Source of the DNA: Prochlorococcus marinus subsp. marinus str. CCMP1375
GTDB lineage: Bacteria > Cyanobacteriota > Cyanobacteriia > PCC-6307 > Cyanobiaceae
Direction: 5' to 3'
Assembly: GCF_000007925.1 (NCBI RefSeq)
Contig: NC_005042.1
Span: 1,240,001-1,304,000 of the forward strand
Length of the DNA: 64,000 nt
The notes beneath the pieces are model-generated. The model was not told the origin of the DNA and made no database searches. It was given only the letters and a program-made list of their open reading frames with translations. The position numbers and the translations under genes are program-made. The number at the start of each line of letters is the position of its first letter. Position 1 is the stretch's first letter. This document shows positions 1 through 9,281 of the stretch, piece by piece.

Positions 1-331
1 CCATAGTTAAGAGAAATTCCTGAGCCTCTTTAATGTTTTGAGGCATTATTCTAGGTTGATTGTCAAAAACAAGATATTCTTTTTTAAAATACTCTTCATC
101 TACAGGCTCCCAAACAATTTCCTCTTCATGTGTTGGAAAGTTTTCTTTATATGAAACTTTCTCCCATATAATCGAAGAAGATCTTGGCTTAAGCTTATCA
201 GCTTTATAATTCTCTTCTAACAATAAAAAAAGGCCTAGAAAAATAAACGCAGAAGTAACATATTTTCTATTTGCAAATAATCTCATATATCTGAGAATCC
301 TACGAAATTTATCTCTATAGTCTTCCTGCAT
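1..331 (-). CDS. Unknown membrane-anchored protein, 3' part cut off by the window edge
   Basis: An open frame runs from an ATG at 331 off the left edge, giving about 110 residues with no stop. The N-terminus is basic (MQEDYRDKFRRILRYMRLF) and is followed by one hydrophobic segment (about residues 26-38), then a charged, acidic soluble part. This suggests a single-pass protein with a short cytoplasmic tail. The ATG lies only 7 bases after the lexA stop, so the two genes are probably co-transcribed. A second ATG at residue 16 is preceded by an AGGA-like site and could be the true start. I do not recognise the family, and no function can be given from this fragment. Confidence 0.6.
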   Translation of the reverse strand, partial: MQEDYRDKFRRILRYMRLFANRKYVTSAFIFLGLFLLLEENYKADKLKPRSSSIIWEKVSYKENFPTHEEEIVWEPVDEEYFKKEYLVFDNQPRIMPQNIKEAQEFLLTM

Positions 332-338
332 TGGCTAT

Positions 339-947
339 TTAAGCTTTTCTCCAAACTGCTAAAAGTTTCCCCTGTATCTTTACCATTTCTGCATCAATCT
401 CAATAGGTTCATAAGCAGGATTAGCAGCTTCAAGTATTACCAAAGATCCTTTGCGGTAAAAATGTTTTAATGTTGTTCCTGATCCTGGAACCATAGCACT
501 TACAACTGTCCCATTTCTTATCAGTGAAGGCTCTTGAACTGGTTCCATCAAAACAACGTCCCCATTTGCAATATAGGAATCGACCATAGAATCTCCATTA
601 ACAGTTAAAGCAAATAGCCCTCGAGTTTTAAGAACAGAACTCATATCAAGCGTTTCTTGAACATCATCAAATGTTTCAACCAATCCGCCAGCAGCAACTG
701 CTCCAAGGACAGGAACCCCAGACAAAGCATTATCTAGAAGCTGCAATGTTCTTGCTTGCCCTTCCTTCCACGTGATCCATCCTTTTTCTTGCAAATGCCT
801 TAAACGACTCTGTATAGGGGCAGGGGAGCGAAGCCCCATCCCATCCATCATCTGCCTAATTGAAGGACTATGTTGATGCGAAGCGATGTAATCGGATAAC
901 CAATCAAAAAGTTCCTGCTGAGCAGGCGTAAGAGTTTCTCCTCCCAT
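339..947 (-). CDS. lexA: LexA repressor, S24 self-cleaving family
   Basis: This 202-residue protein has the LexA layout: an N-terminal winged-helix DNA-binding domain (about 1-70) with recognition-helix region SPSIRQMMDGMGL, the Ala-Gly scissile site in GAVAAGGL (about 86-87), and the Ser-Lys dyad in NGDSMVD (Ser 120) and TTLKHF (Lys 161). It is expected to repress DNA-damage genes and to cleave itself when stimulated by RecA filaments, although some cyanobacterial LexA proteins have drifted to other roles. The ATG at 947 is preceded by AAGGAG at good spacing. Two LexA-like palindromes lie just upstream, which points to autoregulation. The downstream membrane gene follows after 7 bases. Confidence 0.95.
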   Translation of the reverse strand: MGGETLTPAQQELFDWLSDYIASHQHSPSIRQMMDGMGLRSPAPIQSRLRHLQEKGWITWKEGQARTLQLLDNALSGVPVLGAVAAGGLVETFDDVQETLDMSSVLKTRGLFALTVNGDSMVDSYIANGDVVLMEPVQEPSLIRNGTVVSAMVPGSGTTLKHFYRKGSLVILEAANPAYEPIEIDAEMVKIQGKLLAVWRKA

Positions 948-962
948 TTAGCTCCTTAGCAA

Positions 963-992
963 TGCATATGTTCTACAATACATATGTACCTA
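963..992 (-). promoter_or_regulatory. Two LexA (SOS) box-like palindromes upstream of lexA
   Basis: Between the argF stop and the lexA start, read on the minus strand, are AGGTACATATGTATT (about 979-992) and AGAACATATGCA (about 963-974). Both are near-palindromes centred on CATATG. Each differs by about one base from the cyanobacterial LexA consensus as I recall it (RGTAC-N3-DGTWCB). Their place 15-45 bases before the lexA start fits negative autoregulation and may also control the membrane gene behind lexA. The promoter elements themselves are not clear. Confidence 0.7.
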
Positions 993-1013
993 AAGCAAGG
1001 CTTTTTGTAAATT

Positions 1014-1970
1014 TCAAAGCCCCCCAAGCAAAGCAGCAAGTAGAGCTTGTTGAACATGCAATCTATTCTCAGCTTGATCAAATATTCGACTTGCTGAGCT
1101 TTCGAGCACATCATCAGTAATTTCCTCTCCTCTATGCGCTGGCAAACAATGAAGAATTATTGATTCTTTTTCTGCTTTATCTACTAAATCTTTGTTTACA
1201 GTATATCCCTCAAAGATTTCTTTTCTTTGTGCTTGTTCACTCTCTTGTCCCATAGAAGCCCAAACGTCTGTATAAATAACATGTGCCCCACTGACAGCGT
1301 CAATAGGGTTATTTGAAACACATATTTTTAACGTAGGGTGCGCCAAAGTTTTAGCTCTTTCAACAATTGAAGGCAAAGGTTCAAAGCCTTTAGGAGAAGC
1401 TATTTGTATATTGACCCCTAGTAGAGTTCCGCAGATCATTAAAGAATTTAATACATTATTCCCATCTCCTATATACGCAAGTGTAATTCCATCCAAGCTC
1501 CCAAAGGCCTCCTTAATAGTCAAGAAATCAGCAAGAGCCTGACATGGATGCTCCAAATCTGTAAGAGCATTTATCACAGGTATTGAAGACCATTTTGCAT
1601 ATTCAATCAATTCATCATTGCCAAAAGTTCTTAGTGCCAATGCATCACAATATCGACTTAAAACTCTTGCAGTGTCTTTAAGAGGTTCTCCTCTAGCCAA
1701 TTGAGTGGCCTGATTACTTAGATCAATTGTTTGCCCCCCCAATCTAGCCATTGCCACTTGAAAACTAACTCTTGTCCTAGTAGAAGCTTTGCTAAAGATA
1801 AGACCTAATACACGATTCCCTAAATCTATTCTCCGATCTCCGTTTTTTAATTGACTAGATAGTTGGAGAAGAGCTTTCACTTGATCTGATGTGAAGTCAG
1901 AACAAGAAATAAAGTCCTTACCTGCCAAATCAGCAAGGACTCTTGATACAGATAGGGAGTTCATGTTCAT
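1014..1970 (-). CDS. argF: Ornithine carbamoyltransferase
   Basis: This 318-residue enzyme joins carbamoyl phosphate and ornithine to make citrulline in arginine synthesis. The carbamoyl-phosphate loop STRTR is present (in FSKASTRTRVSF), as are the DLEHPCQ motif of the HPCQ signature and the HCLPAHRG ornithine-binding motif near the C-terminus. The length is normal for the family. It lies between ftsH upstream and lexA downstream on the same strand, with 59 and 66 bases between genes. The lexA operator region begins right after its stop, so lexA may be expressed from its own promoter. A second ATG lies two codons after the first. Confidence 0.97.
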   Translation of the reverse strand: MNMNSLSVSRVLADLAGKDFISCSDFTSDQVKALLQLSSQLKNGDRRIDLGNRVLGLIFSKASTRTRVSFQVAMARLGGQTIDLSNQATQLARGEPLKDTARVLSRYCDALALRTFGNDELIEYAKWSSIPVINALTDLEHPCQALADFLTIKEAFGSLDGITLAYIGDGNNVLNSLMICGTLLGVNIQIASPKGFEPLPSIVERAKTLAHPTLKICVSNNPIDAVSGAHVIYTDVWASMGQESEQAQRKEIFEGYTVNKDLVDKAEKESIILHCLPAHRGEEITDDVLESSASRIFDQAENRLHVQQALLAALLGGL

Positions 1971-2029
1971 ATAAACAATCTAAAATCACATTAAGAAGTG
2001 ATCAAGTACATATTTGAGCAATTAAAAAA

Positions 2030-3910
2030 CTATTTTTTTGGATTAACAGTCTCAGCAAGGAGTCCTTTTAAATCATCACCTTCAATAACTTCTTTCGCAA
2101 GAATCTTTTGAGCAATATTTTCTAACAAAGGCAAATTATGACGAAGAATACTAAGTGCACTTTCATGAGCTTCATCAACAAGACTTCTTACTTCCTTATC
2201 AATAGCTTGTGCCGTTGCATCACTTACTACTCTTCTTGGATTGTTGTTACCTCCAAGGAACTGCCCTCCTCCTTGTTTGTCATACGCTAAAGGGCCCAAG
2301 ATGTCACTCATGCCATAAGTTCCAACCATCTGTTCTGCAATGTCAGTTGCTCTTTGCAAATCATTTGAAGCTCCTGTCGTAACTTTGCCAAAAACAATTT
2401 CTTCAGCAGACCTTCCTCCTAGCAATGTGGCAATTTGTCCCTTCAATTCATCTTTTGAATTCAAAAATCTTTCTTCGGTTGGGACTTGCAAGGTATATCC
2501 GAGAGCACTCATTCCCCTTGGAACAATAGAAATTTTTGAGACTTTACTACCGCCAGGCATAAGGTGCCCAACAATTGCATGGCCAACTTCGTGATAAGCG
2601 ACCACTTTCTTCTCATCATCTTGAAGAACTCTACTCTTCTTCTCTAATCCAGCTACAACCCTTTCAATAGCCTCATTTAAATCTTTTTGCTCAACTGAAG
2701 TACGTTTAGCCCTTGCAGCTAATAAAGCTGCTTCGTTAACCATATTTGCCAAATCTGCTCCGGCAAAACCACTAGTGGCTTGGGCTATTGAATCTAAATC
2801 TATTTTCTCTGCAAGTTTTACTTTTTTGGTATAGATATCAAGTATTGTTTTTCTTCCTGAAAGATCTGGCCTATCAACTAATACTTGTCTATCAAATCGT
2901 CCTGGTCTTAATAATGCTGCATCCAATACCTCAGGTTGATTAGTCGCTGCTAAAACAATAACTGGTTTATCTGCAGATGAAAAACCATCCATTTCCGTAA
3001 GCAACTGATTGAGGGTTTGTTCCCTTTCATCATTACCACCCACAACTCCCATAGAGCCTGATCTACTTTTACCAATTGCATCTAATTCATCAATGAAAAT
3101 AATGCATGGTGCTTTTTTCTTTGCTTGTTCAAATAAATCTCTAACTCTTGCAGCACCAGCTCCAACAAAAAGTTCAACAAACTCTGAGCCAGAAATAATG
3201 AAAAATGGAACTTCCGCTTCTCCAGCAACAGCTTTAGAAAGTAAGGTCTTGCCTGTTCCAGGAGGTCCAACTAACAAGACTCCTTTAGGAATACGGGCAC
3301 CAATATCAGAATAACGTTGAGGCCTCTTTAAGAAATCAACTATTTCTGTTAATTCATCCTTAGCTTCATCAACACCTGCTACATCGTCAAAAGTAACTCT
3401 TGATTCTTCATCAGGAACATATACTTTTGCTTTGCTTTTGGTAAAGCTCAACGCACCTTGAGCTCCGCCTCCACCCATACTCCTTCGTGCAAAGAATTGA
3501 AGTACTAAAATAAAAATTAAAGGCGGTACTACCCAACTAAGAATAGTTGTAAAAATATTGGGCTTCTTAGGAGGAGCTGCAGCAAATTCGACACCTTTAT
3601 TTTCTAGACGTTGAGGTAGGTCCATATCAAAAATTGGCGTAGTTGCCAATACAGATGGAGCACCTTCAGTGGGAGCAGATAATTCGTATCTGATTTGTTC
3701 CTGTGTTATATAGGCCCTCTTGACTTCTCCATCATTGACTTGATTAATAAATAAGGAATAAGGAACTCTTGGTACTTGAATATTTTGGTTAGGGAAAAAA
3801 CTACTAAGAAGCAGAAGGGCTCCAAAACCAATTAAAACTAGATTTATTATGCCGAATCGCCTATTTGGCTGATTCTCATCTTGGCGAATCGGCATGGGTA
3901 CAAAATTCAA
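2030..3910 (-). CDS. ftsH: FtsH ATP-dependent zinc metalloprotease
   Basis: This 626-residue membrane-bound AAA+ protease degrades damaged membrane proteins; in cyanobacteria that includes photosystem II subunits. It has two transmembrane segments (about 21-40 and 128-143) around a short lumenal or periplasmic domain, then the AAA module with Walker A GPPGTGKT (215-222), Walker B CIIFIDELDA, the SRH, and the zinc site HEVGH (440-444). It is one of several FtsH paralogues expected in such a genome. ATG codons at 3910 and 3895 are both possible; the second gives MPIRQDENQPNRR, the more usual N-terminus. RibD lies 80 bases upstream. Confidence 0.95.
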   Translation of the reverse strand: MNFVPMPIRQDENQPNRRFGIINLVLIGFGALLLLSSFFPNQNIQVPRVPYSLFINQVNDGEVKRAYITQEQIRYELSAPTEGAPSVLATTPIFDMDLPQRLENKGVEFAAAPPKKPNIFTTILSWVVPPLIFILVLQFFARRSMGGGGAQGALSFTKSKAKVYVPDEESRVTFDDVAGVDEAKDELTEIVDFLKRPQRYSDIGARIPKGVLLVGPPGTGKTLLSKAVAGEAEVPFFIISGSEFVELFVGAGAARVRDLFEQAKKKAPCIIFIDELDAIGKSRSGSMGVVGGNDEREQTLNQLLTEMDGFSSADKPVIVLAATNQPEVLDAALLRPGRFDRQVLVDRPDLSGRKTILDIYTKKVKLAEKIDLDSIAQATSGFAGADLANMVNEAALLAARAKRTSVEQKDLNEAIERVVAGLEKKSRVLQDDEKKVVAYHEVGHAIVGHLMPGGSKVSKISIVPRGMSALGYTLQVPTEERFLNSKDELKGQIATLLGGRSAEEIVFGKVTTGASNDLQRATDIAEQMVGTYGMSDILGPLAYDKQGGGQFLGGNNNPRRVVSDATAQAIDKEVRSLVDEAHESALSILRHNLPLLENIAQKILAKEVIEGDDLKGLLAETVNPKK

Positions 3911-3990
3911 AGGAATATAAAACTAACAAAGATGCGTAAATCAGAGAAAGAAAATTAGGTGTAAGAACCGAACGAGAGAAGAAAAAAAAT

Positions 3991-5094
3991 CTACCCATAA
4001 TTATCAAAAAGCATATTTAATACAAAGTCTTCCCCTGATTTATTTGAAGAGACCTCTTTCAATTTGAAAACTTGTTCCATTGAACTAAACCCAAAATCGG
4101 CCAATGGTGTCATTGCAGAAACTCCTCCTAACAATTTTGGTGATAAAAATAAGCTCAACTCTTGAACACAATTCTGCTGTATTGCTTTTGTTGCAAGTGA
4201 ACTACCACATTCCCATAAGACTTGATTGCATCCTCTTTGAGCAAGAGCCTCCATAACCTTTATAGGGGTGTTTTCCTCGAGACAAAGTCTCTCTGGTCCC
4301 GATGGCAAGTTTTCTAAACACCTGGCATCACTTTCAGGCCCATAAAAAATCAAGGTTTTTGCAAGCTCGGTATTCCACAATTGAGCTTCTTTTGGAAGAT
4401 CAAGGGTTGAGCTGCAGACAACTCTTAAAGGTTCTATATCAGCAATCCCTCGAGTAGTTAAAAGTGGATTATCAGATCGGACTGTTCCACCTCCAACAAT
4501 TACAGCATCATTCTTGGCACGAAGAGAATGAACCCTTTTCCTGGATTTTTCTCCACTTATCCATTTACTTTTTCCATTTGACAGACCAATTCTCCCATCA
4601 AAGCTCATTGCCCATTTAAGTGTTCCCCAAGGTCTTCCAGTTCGATTACGAAAAATGAACGCCCTATTCAAAAAAGCAGCTTCCTTCTCCAGTATCCCTG
4701 TAACAACTTCAATCCCAGATTCCTTTAAAAAGGCTATTCCTTTGCCGGAGACCCTTTGATCAGGATCTTGGATTGCAACAACAACTCTTTTGATACCGGA
4801 TCGAAGTATTGCATCAGTGCAAGGAGGCGTTTTACCCCTATGGCAGCATGGCTCAAGATTAACCAAAAGTGTCCCGCCTTTTGCTAATGATCCAGCTTGT
4901 TCTATAGCGCCAATTTCAGCATGAGGCTCTCCAGAGCGTAAATGAAACCCTTCACCTACAAGTCTATTCTTTTCATCTAATATCACAGCACCAACTAAAG
5001 GATTAGGACTAGTTTGACCTTCAGCCAAAGAAGCTAAATTTATTGCACGGAACATCCATGGTTCCCATATATGCGAATTTAAATTAGTTGCCAT
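3991..5094 (-). CDS. ribD: Bifunctional riboflavin deaminase/reductase RibD
   Basis: This 367-residue protein catalyses two consecutive steps of riboflavin synthesis. The N-terminal deaminase domain (about 1-150) has the zinc motif HAE (in GEPHAEIGAIEQAG) and PCCHRGKTPPC. The C-terminal reductase domain (about 155-367) uses NADPH. Length and order fit the fused bacterial enzyme. Its ATG overlaps the end of the upstream DUF3122 gene by 11 bases, so the genes are probably translationally coupled. RibF, which acts later in flavin synthesis, is elsewhere in the window (10.7 kb). Confidence 0.95.
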   Translation of the reverse strand: MATNLNSHIWEPWMFRAINLASLAEGQTSPNPLVGAVILDEKNRLVGEGFHLRSGEPHAEIGAIEQAGSLAKGGTLLVNLEPCCHRGKTPPCTDAILRSGIKRVVVAIQDPDQRVSGKGIAFLKESGIEVVTGILEKEAAFLNRAFIFRNRTGRPWGTLKWAMSFDGRIGLSNGKSKWISGEKSRKRVHSLRAKNDAVIVGGGTVRSDNPLLTTRGIADIEPLRVVCSSTLDLPKEAQLWNTELAKTLIFYGPESDARCLENLPSGPERLCLEENTPIKVMEALAQRGCNQVLWECGSSLATKAIQQNCVQELSLFLSPKLLGGVSAMTPLADFGFSSMEQVFKLKEVSSNKSGEDFVLNMLFDNYG

Positions 5095-5614
5095 TTTCTA
5101 AATGAATTTTCTTCATTGATCGCCACTCATTAACAAGATAAGGAGGTACAGGCAATTCATTAAAACCGTCTCTCAAGGACAACCTTAATGGACGATCATT
5201 TTTGAGATCCATTAGTAAAGGTCCAAGTTCAAATTCAGCCGCAGCATCGCGATTATCTTCAAACAATTGAGGGTTCTCTAAAGTTATATCTGAAAGGTTC
5301 CAAGACTTAATACCAGATTTTACCTGTAATTTTTCGGGATGATCTAACCTTAGACTTCCTGTAAATCCTATAATCCTAAGAACCAATTCATCTTGATTTT
5401 CTGCTTTAGGATAAACAACTAATTGCCAAGTTTGATAGTCAAGATCTCTTAAACTTTCCAAGCTTCTTTGCATTTCATAATCATTTTCATTTTGAAAAAA
5501 TTCTAACTTTGCTTCCGAGGGGGAAGCTACTAGTAAGAGTAATGCACAAGAAATTAATACGAGTCCAAAGTCAATAATTGACTTAATATGCTTTTGATTG
5601 GAAAGATTAATCAC
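5084..5614 (-). CDS. DUF3122-type exported cyanobacterial protein
   Basis: I recognise this as resembling the cyanobacterial DUF3122 family, whose function is unknown. It has an N-terminal hydrophobic segment ending in an ASPSEA-like signal-peptidase site, then a soluble domain of about 140 residues (SLRDLDYQTWQLVVYP, LVLRIIGFTG), so it is probably exported to the periplasm or thylakoid lumen. The open frame extends to 5644, but GTG at 5614 has a GGAGG site nine bases upstream and overlaps the preceding gene by only 8 bases, so I prefer it (176 residues). The stop overlaps the start of ribD. Confidence 0.75.
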   Translation of the reverse strand: MINLSNQKHIKSIIDFGLVLISCALLLLVASPSEAKLEFFQNENDYEMQRSLESLRDLDYQTWQLVVYPKAENQDELVLRIIGFTGSLRLDHPEKLQVKSGIKSWNLSDITLENPQLFEDNRDAAAEFELGPLLMDLKNDRPLRLSLRDGFNELPVPPYLVNEWRSMKKIHLENGN

Positions 5615-5873
5615 ATTGAATACCCTCCGAATCAAGCAAGGCATCCAAAGTTATAGAAGAATTAACCAATGATTGGTATTTGGCCAAAACTCGTCGATTA
5701 CGGTCTAACCATTTGGCAGGGTCAGCTGCATTGCCACCTTTAGCATCAAACCTTGGTCCTTCTGCATCCATTAATTCCAAATCATCTTGTTGTTGAATAA
5801 GCGCTATCAAAAGCTCATGTTGACGCTGCCGCCTAATAAGATCTTTATTTGTCGAATGGTTTGACTTTTCCAA
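5607..5873 (-). CDS. Small conserved-looking protein of unknown function, 88 residues
   Basis: This is a soluble, charged, mostly helical protein without a signal peptide or membrane segment. Notable pieces are RRQRQHELLIALIQQQDD and DPAKWLDRNRRVLAKYQ. I do not recognise the family. Its stop overlaps the start of the DUF3122 gene, which is itself coupled to ribD, so the three form a compact operon-like set. Divergent cobL starts 60 bases away, leaving a short shared promoter region. Confidence 0.6.
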   Translation of the reverse strand: MEKSNHSTNKDLIRRQRQHELLIALIQQQDDLELMDAEGPRFDAKGGNAADPAKWLDRNRRVLAKYQSLVNSSITLDALLDSEGIQCD

Positions 5874-5933
5874 TGAGCCTTAAAAGAAGCAAAAAGAATC
5901 TAATCAATTAATCTATTAAAAGAGCTTTTTCAT

Positions 5934-7238
5934 ATGCTAAGAAACAATATAAATTCTGACAAAGCTTTTCTTCCAATAAATGTTGTTGGGGTTACAGCCT
6001 CAGGAGTTTTCGGTCTTCCATTGGAACTCCAACAATTAATCCTCTCAGCAAAAAATATTTCTGCTCCTAAAAGAATATTAAATAATTTCGTTGAATGGTG
6101 GGAGCATCAAGCTGCAAATGCCCCCTCTCCAGAGCTTTTCCCAAGCGATAAACCCAATGAATTAATCGAATGGTTGAAGCAACGAAATCAAAAGACAGTT
6201 TTGCTAGCAAGTGGAGACCCTCTTTGGTTTGGAATAGGAAGAGTCCTACTTAATCATTTTCCATCAGAGCAACTAATCTTCCATCCTTCACCTACTTCAT
6301 TGCAACTAGCTTTTGCGCAATTAAAGAGGCCTTGGCAAGATACAAGCTGGATAAGTTTGCATGGTAGAGATGCCAGCCCTCTCTTTAATCTTTTACAACA
6401 AAGGCCTAACGCGATTGGAATACTAATAGATCCAAATAAAGGAGGTGCAAACGAAGTTCGAGAGATACTTCATTCCTCTGAACTTGAAGACCAGTATGCT
6501 TTTTGGATATTTGAAAAGTTAGGACACAAAGAAGAACGTATTTTCAGAATATTTTCCAATGAAAAGCTATCAAAGTTAGATCCATTGCATCTAGTAGTTC
6601 TTATAAAAGAAAAAAAAATTATCAAGACCAAAAAAGAGCTCCCATTATTTGGAATAGAAGATGGTTTCTATCTGCAACATGCTGATCGACCTGGACTTAT
6701 GACAAAGCGAGAAGTTCGTACTCAAGTATTAGCAGATCTTGAGCTTCCAGAAACTGGTGTTATTTGGGACATAGGTGCAGGAGTAGGAACTATTGGATTG
6801 GAAGCTTTAAGGTTAAGGCCAAACTTAAAATTATTGATGATTGAAAAGCGTATTGGGGGTAAAGAGTTAATCAATGAAAATGCTAAGCGCTTATCTGTTA
6901 AGCCAGAAATAGTAATTGAAGGAGAAGCTCTTAATTTTCTAGAAAAAGAATCAATTCCTATTCATATTTCAAAACCAAATAGAGTGATTTTAGGAGGAGG
7001 GAATAGTCGTAAAGATACTCTTCTAAAAATAATTCTTAGCTTCATTCAACCTCTAGGGATAATAGTTATCCCTTTAGCAACATTGGAGCATCTTGAAAAA
7101 ACAATTCTAGTTTTAAAAGAAGCTGGCTGTGATGTGAAAATCAGTCAACATCAAAACTTTAGAGGTGTTCCCTTAATGCAAGGGACTCGTCTTCTTCCAA
7201 TGAATCCAGTGTTTATTATTAAAGGAAAATTAAAATAA
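5934..7238 (+). CDS. cobL: Precorrin-6Y C5,15-methyltransferase (decarboxylating), CbiE-CbiT fusion
   Basis: This 434-residue corrin-ring enzyme of B12 synthesis methylates C5 and C15 of precorrin-6Y and decarboxylates the acetate side chain. The N-terminal CbiE-like domain (about 14-215) begins VVGVTASGVFGL and carries LASGDPLWFGIG. The C-terminal CbiT-like SAM domain (about 235-434) has the glycine-rich loop WDIGAGVGTIGLE. Together with cobD at 53.7 kb it shows that the host makes a cobalamin-type cofactor. In marine picocyanobacteria this is reported to be pseudocobalamin; that part is general knowledge, not read here. Confidence 0.93.
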   Translation: MLRNNINSDKAFLPINVVGVTASGVFGLPLELQQLILSAKNISAPKRILNNFVEWWEHQAANAPSPELFPSDKPNELIEWLKQRNQKTVLLASGDPLWFGIGRVLLNHFPSEQLIFHPSPTSLQLAFAQLKRPWQDTSWISLHGRDASPLFNLLQQRPNAIGILIDPNKGGANEVREILHSSELEDQYAFWIFEKLGHKEERIFRIFSNEKLSKLDPLHLVVLIKEKKIIKTKKELPLFGIEDGFYLQHADRPGLMTKREVRTQVLADLELPETGVIWDIGAGVGTIGLEALRLRPNLKLLMIEKRIGGKELINENAKRLSVKPEIVIEGEALNFLEKESIPIHISKPNRVILGGGNSRKDTLLKIILSFIQPLGIIVIPLATLEHLEKTILVLKEAGCDVKISQHQNFRGVPLMQGTRLLPMNPVFIIKGKLK

Positions 7239-7255
7239 GAATATGATTTTTTAGT

Positions 7256-8164
7256 TCAATATTTTTCAGGTTTTGCAACATGAGGCAATCCCCATCCCAA
7301 CTTTTTGCGAAGCACTTGGAAAAACTCATGATCAGTCAAGCGAATAAATCTTACTGGATGATTACTCTTTCGAATTAGAACCCTGTCTTCTGGCCAGACA
7401 TAACAACCTGCTGTGCCATCCACTACCATCATCAATCTTTCAGGTGTCGCAGGGAAAACCGTAACGGGTTCTAAATCACTAAAGACAAGTGCTCTAGAGG
7501 CCAAAGAATGAGGAGCAATAGGAGTCAGCTGCAGCACTGGGCAATCAGGTGTAATAACAGGGCCACCTGCGCTAAGAGAATAAGCAGTGGAACCTGTAGG
7601 GGTTGAAAGGATGACTCCATCAGCTGAAATGTCAACAGGAGCATGTCTACCTATAGATATTTCAAAATGGCACATACTCGTCAAAGGTTCTCTATGCAAT
7701 GCCATTTCATTAAGACAAAGAGCTTCCCATCGCCTTTGTTCTCCTCTCATTACACTAACAACAAGGCTAGTTCTCTCTTCAATTTCCCATTGACTTGCAA
7801 GTACTTGTTCTAAAGCTTTATCTATATCAGGGAGATATGCCTCGGAAAGGAACCCTAAATGGCCAGTATTAATTGTAAGTATTGGCACTCCAACTGGCGC
7901 TGTCTGTCGAGCTGCAGACAATACGGTGCCATCACCTCCCAAAACAATTGCTAATTTCATTGAAGGATCAAAACCTTCGGGGACACAAGCGTTGTAACCA
8001 AGGGTTCTCATATGTTGATCTGGATTGGCAAACCCAACCATCCCTCCAGAACTGCTTACTCGTACTACTTCATATCCAGATTTCTCCAGCTTAGACTCAA
8101 TGCTGAGAGCAGCCTTTAAAGCGAGCTCCTTACCATCATTCAAAATCAGTCCTAGCCTAGGCAC
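7256..8164 (-). CDS. nadK: NAD kinase
   Basis: This protein phosphorylates NAD to NADP. It has the GGDGT motif (in [14 protein letters not shown]), the [10 protein letters not shown] segment and the conserved [21 protein letters not shown] block. The frame is open to a TTG at 8176, but GTG at 8164 gives [12 protein letters not shown], matching the usual N-terminus, and makes a protein of 302 residues. The N-terminal part is longer than in the shortest NAD kinases, as is common in cyanobacteria. It converges on cobL with 17 bases between the stops. Confidence 0.95.
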   Translation of the reverse strand: MPRLGLILNDGKELALKAALSIESKLEKSGYEVVRVSSSGGMVGFANPDQHMRTLGYNACVPEGFDPSMKLAIVLGGDGTVLSAARQTAPVGVPILTINTGHLGFLSEAYLPDIDKALEQVLASQWEIEERTSLVVSVMRGEQRRWEALCLNEMALHREPLTSMCHFEISIGRHAPVDISADGVILSTPTGSTAYSLSAGGPVITPDCPVLQLTPIAPHSLASRALVFSDLEPVTVFPATPERLMMVVDGTAGCYVWPEDRVLIRKSNHPVRFIRLTDHEFFQVLRKKLGWGLPHVAKPEKY

Positions 8165-8202
8165 TGACAAAAACAAGCAAATAACTTATTCACTCTAACT
8201 AA

Positions 8203-9210
8203 TTAAAACTGTTCTAAGAATCTCAGATCACTTGTATAAAGCCTTCTAATATCATCAATACCATGTCGAACCATACAAAAACGTTCAACTCCAAGTCCTG
8301 CCGCAAATCCAGACCACCTCTCAGGATCAATTCCTAACCCCTCTAAAACAGAAGGATCAACCATCCCACACCCCATAACCTCAAGCCATTTACCTCTCCA
8401 TTGAACATCAACCTCTGCTGAAGGTTCAGTAAAAGGAAAATAACTTGCTCTAAACCGCACAGGCAAATCCCCAAAGAAAGCTTTTAGAAAAGCCATAACA
8501 GTTCCGCGAAGATGGCTAAAATCCAAACCCTCATCAATTGCTAAAACTTCTACTTGATGAAAAACAGGGGAATGAGTTGCATCTACAGCATCTCGTCTAT
8601 AAACCCTTCCAGGGGCAACAATCCTAACTGGAGGGGCACTATTCTCTAAACATCTAATCTGGACAGGTGATGTATGAGTTCTTAAAAGTAAGTTATTACT
8701 CAAGTAAAAAGTATCTTGCATATCTCTAGCAGGATGATCTTCTGGAATGTTTAAGGCAGCAAAATTGTAAAAATCATTCTCTATTTCAGGACCCTCATGA
8801 ACTTCATAACCAAGACCACAAAAGAGATCTACGATATGTTCTGTTGTTGTCAGCAAAGGGTGTCTGTGGCCGAAAGGGGTCCCAATTGGAGGAGCAGTTA
8901 CATCAATCCTTTCACTTGCGATTAATTCATCTAGTTCCTTTTTCTTTAAAGTATTTAATCTATCTGTAATAAGTAGTTGAAGTTGATTTTTCAATAAATT
9001 TGCCCTTTGTCCTATTAATGGTCTTTCCGATCCTTTTAAAGTTGCCATAGAGCCAAGAATTTTTGATAAACGCCCTTTTTTCCCAAGCAACTGAATACGC
9101 AAATTTTCTAGAGATTCCTTATCGTTTGAAAGAGTAATATCATTTGCAGCCTCCTTCTCTAACCCTTCTAGGGAATCAGTTAGTTGTTTAAGAGATTCGT
9201 TTTGACTCAC
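8203..9210 (-). CDS. pheS: Phenylalanine-tRNA ligase alpha subunit
   Basis: This 335-residue catalytic subunit of the alpha2-beta2 synthetase has an N-terminal coiled-coil arm (about 1-90) that contacts tRNA, followed by the class II core. Motif 2 ([36 protein letters not shown]) and motif 3 ([27 protein letters not shown]) are intact. The start is GTG at 9210. The beta subunit gene is not in the window, so pheS and pheT are unlinked here, as in many cyanobacteria. The divergent neighbour is surE. Confidence 0.97.
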
Positions 9211-9281
9211 AAGAAAAAGGAATTGAATACAAACTTTAGACAGACATGGGGCCTAATTTTCCTAAAGAGCACACTTCATCC

